35,469 nt of DNA. Origin: Leptolyngbyaceae cyanobacterium MO_188.B28 (GTDB lineage: Bacteria; Cyanobacteriota; Cyanobacteriia; Phormidesmidales; Phormidesmidaceae). Where the stretch lies: positions 1 to 35,469 of the forward strand of contig JASJDH010000009.1 in NCBI GenBank assembly GCA_030065175.1, written 5' to 3'. Shown piece by piece: positions 27,080-35,469 of the stretch. Within the stretch, counting starts at the first letter, position 1. Every line of letters starts with the position of its first letter. Under the pieces are notes generated by a model. The model searched no databases. It was not told the DNA's origin and worked only from the letters and a program-made list of their open reading frames with translations. A program made the position numbers and the translations under genes.

Positions 27080-27316
27080 CTATGCGTGAGAAGCGGCAAT
27101 ATGGGAGACCGTGACATGATAATTGGGCTCAAGCCAGCACTGGGGCAAGGATTCACCCGATGGAAAAATCAACTCTGACTTCATAAAAGTTGACGGGTCT
27201 TGCATTTCTTCCCCTGCATGCAACCGTCCCGTGACCTCTTTTCGGCAAGGATCAAACAAATCGCCAACGGTTAAAACCTCTAACAACGTTCCATTGCGCT
27301 TGGACTTTAAGAACAT
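27080..27316 (-). CDS. Small protein resembling a conserved cyanobacterial short family (sometimes labelled acetyltransferase)
   Basis: 78 aa, soluble, composition unlike random ORF: MFLKSKRNGTLLEVLTVGDLFDPCRKEVTGRLHAGEEMQDPSTFMKSELIFPSGESLPQCWLEPNYHV. Confidence 0.6.
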   Translation of the reverse strand: MFLKSKRNGTLLEVLTVGDLFDPCRKEVTGRLHAGEEMQDPSTFMKSELIFPSGESLPQCWLEPNYHVTVSHIAASHA

Positions 27317-27533
27317 AAGGGCCTCCCGGATGAGGAAATAGTAAATTGGGCGACAGTCCTTGCTATTCCGTTGATACGCTGCCTTTCCGGCAACAAAACC
27401 ACTAGTGGGTTCAATCGTGAGCAGACTTATCTAACGAGGATTAGATACCCCTTTGCAAATATTCTTTACGCTTTAAAATGCGTTAGAGAATTCGATCGCC
27501 AGAACCCTATCAGATTTGCAAGGTGACTGTTGA

Positions 27534-27563
27534 TGTAGCGACAAATAATGTAGCGACAGATAA
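27534..27563. repeat. Tandem 15-bp repeat TGTAGCGACAAATAA / TGTAGCGACAGATAA
   Basis: Exact tandem register with one mismatch, in a gene-free gap. Confidence 0.9.
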
Positions 27564-28002
27564 ATATATTTTTATTATCGTCTTGAGCCCTTCTTTCTCA
27601 ACGCCCTCTTAATAGAAATTTAGCCAGTCAACCGATGACGGCGAATAACAATCTTGCACTCGCGTGTAATTTAAGTTGCTGGACAATACCTTGTATGACA
27701 ACTCATTCCGCTGTTGAAATTACAAGATATCTTAAAAATAGGGGATCTAAGAGCTGATTTATAAACAAAGGCTTAAGAGGACTATGTCTCAGGTCTCATA
27801 GGCAATCCGGCGATTGACTCAAGGAAACTGGCTCGCCAAACGCCTATTGGCTGAAACCATTGTAATAACTTGAATCGACGGCATTTAAGATTTCCTTTGT
27901 AAATCAGCTCTAATCGGTCTGGCGCGAATAACACCGTGCTTACACCGTAAGCATCCCTCAATTTACGCGTTAGCTAACCGCTCGCCCAATCAAAACCTAG
28001 GA

Positions 28003-28968
28003 TTGCTGGTGTCTATTGTTCTTCAAAGTCAAACCGTTAAACAAAAGGCCCGTGAAATCGGTTTCCATAAAGTCGGAATCGCCAGGGTGGAATCGACCAA
28101 AAACGGCTCAGAGTTATCGCCGTCGGAACAATCAACCCAGACGTCCCTACAAAGTTGGCTAGCCAAAGGCTATCAGGCGGATATGACCTGGATGTCAAAT
28201 GCTAAGCGTCAAAATATCCGCCAGGTCATGCCCGAAGTCCAATCAGTGATTTGTGTGGCCCTGAATTATTACACCTCCGACACCCGACTCCAGGGGAATC
28301 AATACGCCAAAATTTCCCGCTACGGGTGGGGGCGGGATTATCATCGCGTCATGCAGAAACAGCTGAAACAGCTTTCGACCTGGCTGAGATCGCAAGCCGA
28401 CGGTGTTTTAACCCGCTACTATGCGGATACTGGACCGATACAAGATAAATTCTGGGCGGAACAGGCGGGCATTGGCTGGATCGCCAAAAATGGCAATGTG
28501 ATTACCCGTGAATTTGGCTCCTGGGTATTTCTAGGTGAAGTGCTCACGAATTTGCCATTGCCCCCCGATCGTCCCCACACTCAACACTGTGGCGCATGCA
28601 CCCGCTGTCTAGAAGCTTGTCCCACCACAGCGATCACCCAACCCTTCGTGGTTGACGCCAACCGCTGTATCGCTTATCACACCATCGAAAACCGAGCTGA
28701 CACCCTGCCTAAAGACGTTGCCCAAAAACTCCAGGGTTGGGTCGCCGGATGCGACATTTGCCAGGATGTTTGCCCCTGGAATCAACGCTTTGCCCAGGCA
28801 ACCGACATTCCTGCCTTCAAACCTTATCCTTGGAACGTTAATCCGACCCTCAAGGAACTCGCCAGTCTCTCAGATCAAGAGTGGGAACAGCGATTCCCTG
28901 CATCAGCACTCCGGCGGATTAAACCGAAAATGCTGCGACGAAATGCAGCAGCGAATTTAGACGAGTGA
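28003..28968 (+). CDS. queG: Epoxyqueuosine reductase QueG
   Basis: Two 4Fe-4S motifs (HCGACTRCLEACPTTAI; CDICQDVCPWNQRF), YADTGPIQDKFWAEQAGIGWIAKNGNVIT. Start codon uncertain (TTG 28003 or nearby GTG 28009). Confidence 0.93.
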   Translation: MLVSIVLQSQTVKQKAREIGFHKVGIARVESTKNGSELSPSEQSTQTSLQSWLAKGYQADMTWMSNAKRQNIRQVMPEVQSVICVALNYYTSDTRLQGNQYAKISRYGWGRDYHRVMQKQLKQLSTWLRSQADGVLTRYYADTGPIQDKFWAEQAGIGWIAKNGNVITREFGSWVFLGEVLTNLPLPPDRPHTQHCGACTRCLEACPTTAITQPFVVDANRCIAYHTIENRADTLPKDVAQKLQGWVAGCDICQDVCPWNQRFAQATDIPAFKPYPWNVNPTLKELASLSDQEWEQRFPASALRRIKPKMLRRNAAANLDE

Positions 28969-29109
28969 GCCAAGGGAAGGAGGTAACCCAATCGGGGAAT
29001 CAGGACAGAGACATCACCAAATCTAAATTATTCCCAGACACTCTCTGTATTGCAATTACGTCAAAAATTTTACCCCTGTCTATACCCCGTATTCCAAACG
29101 CCAACCAGC

Positions 29110-30351
29110 ATGATACCTACCAAGCTAACTGAAGCGCTAGACAATCTGAATAGCCATAGCGATGGGGTGCTGATTTTGCAGGATCAGACAATTTTCTGGA
29201 CTCTCCATATCTCAAACGGCCAGTTGCTCTATGCTTCAGATAGGCTTCACCCAGTCAGGCGCTGGCATCGGACACTCAAGCAGAATTATCCCAAATGGGA
29301 CTGGTTGGATACCGCCTCTCAAATTTCAGACAATCACAATTGGGAATGCCAAATCCTCAACCAAGGCATTAAGCAAAATCAATTGAGCTTAATCCGAACC
29401 AAATTAGTCATTCGAACGGTGATCCAAGAATGTTTATTTGAGCTTATGGGGTGCTCAAACTTACAAAGCTATTGGAAACCCCAGCCCCATTTCTGCACCC
29501 CATTCTGCCAATCCGCCGCCTTGTCTGCCTGGGAGATTAAGACGCTACTGAGTCGGGCGATTAAAAACCGCCAGGAATGGCTAAGCGCTAATTTAGGCCG
29601 CCTCAGTCCTAACCTTTCTCCCAAGTTGAACCAAGAAGCTGAGCCCGAAACACTACCCGTATCACGACACTATCTGACAGGAGAATTGACCCTCTGGGAT
29701 ATCGCCTTACAACTCAAAAAGACTGTAGCGGTTGTAGCCCAGGCATTAAAGCCTTTAGCGGAGAACCATCTGTTAACATTCCAGTCAATTCCGGATTTAT
29801 CGCCGCCAAGAATTAACAAACCTATCAATAACAAATCGATAATATCAACCAACGTCTCTGTCGCCGCCATTAAACCCGCCGCTGTCGCCAAACAAAACGC
29901 CGGTTCCTTGACATCCTCCCTTCCAGCGCGGATACCTCCTATCCCTTTTTACGACAACACTGCATCCCCCCAAGGAAATCACAAACAACCCACCATTGCC
30001 TGTATCGAAGATAGCCCCGTCATCATTCACACCTTGAGACGAATCCTGGTGCCTGCTGGATATCGCATGATCAGTATTCCAGAACCGATGCGGGGGTTTA
30101 CGCAACTGATCGAATTCAAACCGGATTTAATTCTGCTTGATTTGCTGCTACCCAATGCAGATGGCTACAGCATTTGCAATTTCTTGAGACACACCCCTGT
30201 GTTTGCTAAGACGCCCATTATTATCCTAACCGGCCAAAATACCTTGCTCGACCGATCTCAAGCGATTAGTAACGGCGCCAGCGGGTTTCTGGTCAAACCG
30301 CCACAAGCAGCAGAATTATTACAAATCGTTGGGAAATTTCTTGAGCACTAA
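29110..30351 (+). CDS. PatA/PixG-like response regulator (N-terminal PATAN-type domain, C-terminal REC)
   Basis: ORF 29050..30351. N-terminal LTEALDNLNSHSDGVLILQDQTIFWTLHISNGQLLYAS resembles PatA N-termini. C-terminal REC TIACIEDSPVIIHTLRRIL, DLILLDLLLPNADGYSIC, PIIILTGQN, GFLVKPPQAAELL. Confidence 0.85.
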   Translation: MIPTKLTEALDNLNSHSDGVLILQDQTIFWTLHISNGQLLYASDRLHPVRRWHRTLKQNYPKWDWLDTASQISDNHNWECQILNQGIKQNQLSLIRTKLVIRTVIQECLFELMGCSNLQSYWKPQPHFCTPFCQSAALSAWEIKTLLSRAIKNRQEWLSANLGRLSPNLSPKLNQEAEPETLPVSRHYLTGELTLWDIALQLKKTVAVVAQALKPLAENHLLTFQSIPDLSPPRINKPINNKSIISTNVSVAAIKPAAVAKQNAGSLTSSLPARIPPIPFYDNTASPQGNHKQPTIACIEDSPVIIHTLRRILVPAGYRMISIPEPMRGFTQLIEFKPDLILLDLLLPNADGYSICNFLRHTPVFAKTPIIILTGQNTLLDRSQAISNGASGFLVKPPQAAELLQIVGKFLEH

Positions 30352-30419
30352 ATTCTTTGGCGGGATAGCCCCTATCCCCGCTCGCAAGCTCTGCCTGAAA
30401 TTGCTGAATCACAGGTTCT

Positions 30420-30492
30420 GCCTCCGGAGGCGGTACAGGCGGCTACAGAGGCAAAGCCGCCAGACAAGTTCCCCAGACAAAGCTTGGGGAAC
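30420..30492. repeat. Cluster of three consecutive hairpins after the PatA-like gene
   Basis: GCCTCCGGAGGC (30420-30431); GGCGGCT/AGCCGCC (30438-30461); GTTCCCCA/TGGGGAAC (30468-30492). Confidence 0.7.
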
Positions 30493-30925
30493 CAGAGCTC
30501 ATGAACTTATAATTCGCCAACTGCATTCGCCTTTCCTAAGGGAGTTGCGTGAAGATAAAGTCCCAGTAAAAGGCAATGGATGGGTAGATGGGATTTTGGA
30601 CATTTCCCGAGTTTATGCTTCAACAGCTTACAAGCGCTTCAAGGAAAAGTCCCTTAGTCTTACCGACCTCCACCGGAGTCTAATCTGCTAGGTTTACCGT
30701 TATTAGTGGGCCGATACGGGGGCTTACTAGCATGGCGATCGCGGCGGCGGCGGCGTTTGCTTAAAGTGTCAGCGTTATAGGAGTAAGCCATCTCAGTAAC
30801 CTCATGAATTAAAGCATTTCTTCAACCCGGCTAAAAAAAGAGCGTTTTGACAGCAGATAGAAGCAAAGCACCCAATTTTCAAACCCTCTATAGGAGTTAT
30901 TCAAATTCGTTTCCCAAAATTCCCA

Positions 30926-30979
30926 ATTAACCGCCACAAACAACCATAGGAATTTCTTATGGTATAGTTGGCGGCTAAT
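30926..30979 (+). promoter_or_regulatory. Structured 5' leader element upstream of ribD
   Basis: Outer arms ATTAACCGCCA (30926-30936) / TGGCGGCTAAT (30969-30979, 1 mismatch), inner ACCATA/TATGGT (30943-30948/30958-30963). Ends 23 nt before the GTG start. Confidence 0.5.
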
Positions 30980-31002
30980 GGCTTATTTCCATCCTTGAAA
31001 AC

Positions 31003-32091
31003 GTGGCGCAGCCCTCCCCGGAATATCATCAAACCCTAATGCAGCGGTGTTTAGAACTGGCTGAGCAAGCTGCTGGCAGGACCGCGCCTAATCCCCTGGT
31101 GGGAGCCGTCATTGTGCAGGAAGGCGAGATTGTAGGGGAAGGCTTTCATCCTCAGGCCGGTCAGCCCCACGCGGAAGTATTCGCCTTGCGAGAGGCGGGA
31201 AAGCGAGCCAAGGGCGCAACCCTATACGTAAACCTAGAGCCTTGCAATCACTATGGACGAACGCCGCCCTGCTCCGAGGCGGTCATCCAGGCGGGGATCC
31301 GTCAGGTCATTGTGGGCATGGTTGATCCTGACCAACGCGTATCCGGAGGGGGCGTTGAACGCCTCAGGCAGGCTGGAATAGAGGTCAGCGTAGGCATCGA
31401 AGAAGCCGCCTGCCAGCGCCTCAACGAGGCCTTTGTGCATCGCATTCGGCGTCAACGACCCTTCGGCGTCTTGAAATACGCCATGACGCTAGACGGCAAG
31501 ATCGCCGCCACCACAGGCCACAGTGCTTGGGTGACTGGGTCAGAGGCTAGAGCAGAGGTTCACAAGCTACGCTCCCGCTGTGACGCGGTCATTGTGGGTG
31601 GAAACACAGTGCGGCGAGATAACCCTCTACTCACCAGTCATGGAGTGAGCGATCACAACCCACTACGGGTAGTCATGAGTCGCCGCCTAGTCCTCCCTTC
31701 CCAGGCGAAACTCTGGGATACCACTGAATTTGCGACCTTGGTTCTGACCGAAGAAAACGCCAACCCAGAGTTTCAAAAAATATTGCGGGATAAAGGAGTG
31801 GAAGTCGTCGAATTCCCAACCTTAACGCCAGCCGCTGTGATGACTCATCTTTATGATCGCGGCTTCCTAACCGTCTTATGGGAATGTGGCGGTCAACTCA
31901 CCGCCGCGGCGATCGCCGATCAAGCCATTCAAAAAGTTTGGGCGTTCATTGCCCCCAAAATCATCGGCGGCGATCAAGCCCCTTCCCCAGTCAGCGATCT
32001 TGGGTTTGAAAAAATGACCCAAGCCATTCGTTTAGAAAGAACTCAGGTCACTCAGATCGGAAATGATTTTCTAATTGAAGGATACTTATAG
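31003..32091 (+). CDS. ribD: Bifunctional diaminohydroxyphosphoribosylaminopyrimidine deaminase / 5-amino-6-(5-phosphoribosylamino)uracil reductase
   Basis: HAEVFALREAG, YVNLEPCNHYGRTPPCSEAVIQAG, VSGGGVERLRQAGI, PFGVLKYAMTLDGKIAATTGHSAWVTG. GTG start. Confidence 0.95.
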   Translation: MAQPSPEYHQTLMQRCLELAEQAAGRTAPNPLVGAVIVQEGEIVGEGFHPQAGQPHAEVFALREAGKRAKGATLYVNLEPCNHYGRTPPCSEAVIQAGIRQVIVGMVDPDQRVSGGGVERLRQAGIEVSVGIEEAACQRLNEAFVHRIRRQRPFGVLKYAMTLDGKIAATTGHSAWVTGSEARAEVHKLRSRCDAVIVGGNTVRRDNPLLTSHGVSDHNPLRVVMSRRLVLPSQAKLWDTTEFATLVLTEENANPEFQKILRDKGVEVVEFPTLTPAAVMTHLYDRGFLTVLWECGGQLTAAAIADQAIQKVWAFIAPKIIGGDQAPSPVSDLGFEKMTQAIRLERTQVTQIGNDFLIEGYL

Positions 32092-32487
32092 GGTTCGATC
32101 CAACGTGGAAATCTCTCTAGCAGCAAGACGTTGAGTCGAAGCTGGTAGAGACCCATCGCTTTCACGATTATGCATGAATGAATTCAGCGCTATCCGGAGC
32201 TCATCCCGACCGCGAAATCCATCCCATCTCACACAAGTTTCTCCATTTTCAACGAAGAGCAGCGTGGGCAAGGTCGTCAGCCGATAAAGATTTGCTAGCC
32301 GCAAGTTTTCATCTGCGTTCACATCCACCAATTTGACCTTACCTTCCCAATCTTCCTGAAAGTGGTGCAATAGGGGCTTAATCATGCGGCAAAAACCACA
32401 CCAGGGAGCCCAAAAATTCACCAAGACAGGGACAGATGAGTTTACAACCTCTTGATTAAATGTCTGATCGTTAACAGATAAGGACAT
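32086..32487 (-). CDS. Thioredoxin-domain protein with atypical WCGFC active site
   Basis: ORF 32086..32667. The conserved domain begins at ATG 32487 (MSLSVNDQTFNQEVVNSSVPVLVNFWAPWCGFCRMIKPLLHHF...LVDVNADENLRLANLYRLTTLPTLLFVENG). Confidence 0.82.
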   Translation of the reverse strand: MSLSVNDQTFNQEVVNSSVPVLVNFWAPWCGFCRMIKPLLHHFQEDWEGKVKLVDVNADENLRLANLYRLTTLPTLLFVENGETCVRWDGFRGRDELRIALNSFMHNRESDGSLPASTQRLAAREISTLDRTL

Positions 32488-32696
32488 AGTTGCTTTAAAG
32501 GCGTCATCAATAAATTTTGCTTTGGGATCATTGTAGGGTAAGTCAGGCTCTAGATAAGAGAGGGGAAAGAACCATTGTGGGCTTCTTTTAAAATCCATAC
32601 GCTTAAACGCGAAAGAAGTAAATAAGCATTTACACTTAAATACTTCCATACTAATGAGAGCTGACACAGCGCCGGATCAACAGGTTGTCCCTGAAA

Positions 32697-33413
32697 TCAC
32701 CAGCCAGCCGATTGAGCCGCCTGAACCAAGGTTGGATGCCCCCACCAAAACAACAGAACAAAGAAAGCGACGCCGAGATACGCAGGCCGTATAAATTCTC
32801 CCAATTTCAGGGCTTGCCGACCTTGAATAATGGCTAGAAAAGGAATAATAGAGGTGCGAGCTTTGATCGCTTCAAAGGCTTCCCCATAGCGAGAGCCCCA
32901 ACGACGATCGCCATGCCAAACGGCAAATGCGTGGTGCAAAATTAATCCGAGGGACGTAACGATGGTAAACGTCGTCCCCAACCAAAGGGTATGAGCGATG
33001 CACCAAATTACCTGGCCGACCATTTGGGGATGACGAGTAATTCGGATAACGCCAGTTTCGTATAAATGAACCTGAGGTTTCTGAATAGCGGCTATTTCTA
33101 GCAGATTGAAGGTAGCCGGATAGAGAAACAAAAATGAAATCGCCGACAGCACCCAAACAGTTGTTTGCATCCCAGGCGTTCCTTGAAGATTCCAAAGTCT
33201 GAGACCATCGTAACGATGACCGATGAAGTAAGTAATCAAGATCACCGCCAGCGGGATACTCACCAGAGCAAAGAGGATCCGATATGCACGGGAGCCCATC
33301 AGTTTCTCTCCCTGTGGCCGCAAAGCCGCTAACCCACTGTGGGCGATCGCAAATCCCAGCAAAAGCCCCAGCATAACGAAGTGGCTAGACGTTAGCCAAT
33401 TAAGGTCGGTCAT
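32697..33413 (-). CDS. NnrU-family / Z-ISO-like integral membrane protein
   Basis: 238 aa, multiple TM; ETGVIRITRHPQMVGQVIWCIAHTLWLG and HAFAVWHGDRRWGSRYGEAFEAIKARTSIIPFLAI are NnrU-like. Confidence 0.82.
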   Translation of the reverse strand: MTDLNWLTSSHFVMLGLLLGFAIAHSGLAALRPQGEKLMGSRAYRILFALVSIPLAVILITYFIGHRYDGLRLWNLQGTPGMQTTVWVLSAISFLFLYPATFNLLEIAAIQKPQVHLYETGVIRITRHPQMVGQVIWCIAHTLWLGTTFTIVTSLGLILHHAFAVWHGDRRWGSRYGEAFEAIKARTSIIPFLAIIQGRQALKLGEFIRPAYLGVAFFVLLFWWGHPTLVQAAQSAGW

Positions 33414-33601
33414 GATGTAAACAAAATGAATTTAAGTATCTAGGTGTAAGCGTAAGCGATATTCGGCCTCCAAAATGCACTGTCAAACTCTGGCCAATCC
33501 AACTAAACTAGCTGGGTTGGGGATTGTTAGACGCATTCCTCTATTCCGAAAAGCTTCAAACACCTCAATGGGGCCAGGCGCAATACTCAGGTGAACCCAT
33601 A

Positions 33602-33635
33602 AAAAGCCAGAGGCGCGGTATGACCGCGCCTCTGG
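33602..33635 (-). terminator. Rho-independent-type terminator downstream of petE
   Basis: Perfect 13-bp arms CCAGAGGCGCGGT (33607-33619) / ACCGCGCCTCTGG (33623-33635), 3-nt loop. On the minus strand the stem is followed by CTTTTT. Confidence 0.75.
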
Positions 33636-33855
33636 AAAGAATAAAGCTTATTCAGAGCTAGAGAAAGCTAAATCCGATAAGTTGAAGCTGAAACAGCAAT
33701 TAAGACAAGAGACAAAGCGGAAATTAAGCTTTACCGTCTGATCTACGAACACCTTAGGATCAATACCCTAGAAATTAACCCATGGCTCGCCGCACAGCTA
33801 GTTGCTCAAATCAAGCAGGCGTTACCTATAACACCTTTGCGAAGTCGGTAGAGAC

Positions 33856-34239
33856 TTACTGGACAACGATTTTACCAACCATGCCAGCACCGCGATGAGG
33901 TTCGCAGTAGTAAGTATATTCCCCTGGAGTATCAAAGGTAGAAGAATAGGTCTCACCGGGTGAAAAAGACAAGTTGCTGTGGGACTTATCAGACGCCGAT
34001 GAATCTTCGAAGACGACATTATGGGGGGCCATCTTGTTGTTAACCCACTTGACGGTGTCGCCAGCCTGAATAGTTACTGAAGGTGGGTCGAACGCCAACA
34101 TGCCAGAATCAGATCCCATTTTTACTTCGACAGTGGCAGCCGAAGCTGGAGACATCCACAGCATAAATCCACCGATAACCAGAGCAACCGTTAGAAAAGC
34201 AGCTCCCAAGCTACGGGAAATCTTCGCAATCAATTTCAT
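33856..34239 (-). CDS. petE: Plastocyanin
   Basis: Signal/Tat-like thylakoid leader ending ASAA. Copper ligand motifs [10 protein letters not shown] and [20 protein letters not shown]. Confidence 0.96.
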   Translation of the reverse strand: MKLIAKISRSLGAAFLTVALVIGGFMLWMSPASAATVEVKMGSDSGMLAFDPPSVTIQAGDTVKWVNNKMAPHNVVFEDSSASDKSHSNLSFSPGETYSSTFDTPGEYTYYCEPHRGAGMVGKIVVQ

Positions 34240-34820
34240 AAGTTACCTCTGAAGGCTGAGTCTAAAATTCGTTCACTCATTAAATAGTTTATCTTGGATT
34301 ATTGTTTTTCCGAGCAAGTTAACGGTTTAATCAAAGCTATTTTCACTAAGTTTTGGCTAAGGACCAAATTTTGCCCTCTAAAGACAGAATTTAGCAATCT
34401 ACGACCCCATACTGAATGCTTGCCGGTTTAGTTCAAGACCATAACATTGCGCATCAATCAGGAAATAATCAGTCCCTAATGACTGCAGTAGACGCCGCTC
34501 ATCCGAAATGCTTGGAAGTCTGAATACAAACTATCCAATCCCAGACACAAATCTGACCCTAAATGCAAGGCAGACGCAGTTGGAAAGAATAGCTGTAGCA
34601 ACAATGGAGTCTTTGACCCACGGAATATGAATGTTTAAAAAATAAACGCCTGGTGAAAAGTCGCTCCGAGAGATAGAGGAGAACAAGCATAATTGTCGCT
34701 AATCAGCCAATCGCCTCTAATGATCTCTCGAAACATTATTTCCTAGCCAGAAGAACTCTATTTTGCTACAGCTAATCTCAGTTGATGAGGAAACGTAACT
34801 ATGCACTCATGAAAGTGAAT

Positions 34821-35321
34821 TTACGGAGCCGAGAACCGATACTTACCGGCGCCCCACTGATCGCCAACCACTTTAGGTTGAATCAGGATATAGCCCGCGA
34901 TCGCCACCAAGTCGTCATCACTTAAATTCCGCATCTTGGGGAAAACATCAGAACTCTTGGTGCTCGGGTGAATTTCAGAAATTTCAGTCAACCCATCATA
35001 GGTCGTTGGATTATTCATGAAATCCACAAGCGCTGCGACATTATCTCGGGCAGGAAGAGCGCCCGCCAACATATCAGTACCAAGACCCACACTATAATTT
35101 GTCTTAGTAACGCCGCCTGCATGGCAGGTGCCGCAGGTCGAGTTGAATAGTTTCTTTCCTTGGGTAACTTGTTTCAAACTTAAAATTAGAGTATCCCCTT
35201 GGGAATTAAGGGGGACAGTCCGGGTGGCTTCATCTAGCTCGGCGGCAAACGCACTCCCCCCAAACAGGTTACCGAGAAAAAATACAGTGGCTAAAACCAG
35301 CCAAATGTATCTCTTAAACAT
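34821..35321 (-). CDS. psbV: Photosystem II cytochrome c-550
   Basis: Heme site STCGTCHAGGVTKTN, DMLAGALPARDNVAALVDFMNNPTTYDG, IQPKVVGDQWGAGKYRF. Start ATG 35321 with GAGGAG Shine-Dalgarno (the ORF track starts 12 nt upstream). Confidence 0.96.
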   Translation of the reverse strand: MFKRYIWLVLATVFFLGNLFGGSAFAAELDEATRTVPLNSQGDTLILSLKQVTQGKKLFNSTCGTCHAGGVTKTNYSVGLGTDMLAGALPARDNVAALVDFMNNPTTYDGLTEISEIHPSTKSSDVFPKMRNLSDDDLVAIAGYILIQPKVVGDQWGAGKYRFSAP

Positions 35322-35469
35322 GGTTCTCCTCAAAAAAATTATGGCTTAAGTTATCAGACACAGATCACAGCCTGACTCAAATTCTTGGGAGTTCATAAAG
35401 TAGCCCTGAATAGAGGGACAACCACAAACAAGGCGAAACCTCGCCCCATTAGCGCTGCCTAATTTTCCC

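Noticed and set aside
30329-30691. 120-aa plus-strand ORF
   Set aside because: Overlaps the end of the PatA-like gene, runs through hairpin repeats, and its sequence matches no recognisable family; probably spurious.

Overview
Cyanobacterium-like chromosomal window (many HIP1 GCGATCGC sites, psbV, petE). From left to right it contains: a minus-strand NatFGH/BztABC-type amino-acid ABC transporter (the leftmost permease runs off the window edge and is missing from the ORF track); a lipid-A-disaccharide-synthase-related protein; an OmpR-type response regulator with a histidine kinase; an arsS-like radical SAM gene followed by two TVP38/TMEM64 membrane proteins; a 3' remnant of an Rpn/DUF4351-type gene; an MscS channel; a translationally coupled pair of P-loop NTPases (457-aa AAA-like ATPase plus 1177-aa STAND/TPR/TM protein); a Uma2-family nuclease-like gene; a TPR membrane protein; a Ser/Thr kinase with TPRs; a PEP-CTERM-like exported protein; a large zinc metalloprotease; queG; a PatA-like response regulator; ribD; a thioredoxin with an atypical WCGFC site; an NnrU-family membrane protein; petE; and psbV. 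The best candidate for an under-described system is the AAA + STAND pair at 13754-18653. Palindromic repeats appear to have invaded the STAND gene twice: in frame between Walker A and Walker B, and at the 3' end, where they supply a new C-terminus. A second item is a tandem 15-bp TGTAGCGACAAATAA motif in a 690-bp gap, which resembles a solo end of a TnsB/TniA-type transposon. No CRISPR array, rRNA or tRNA was supported. All assignments come from reading motifs by eye; no searches were run.
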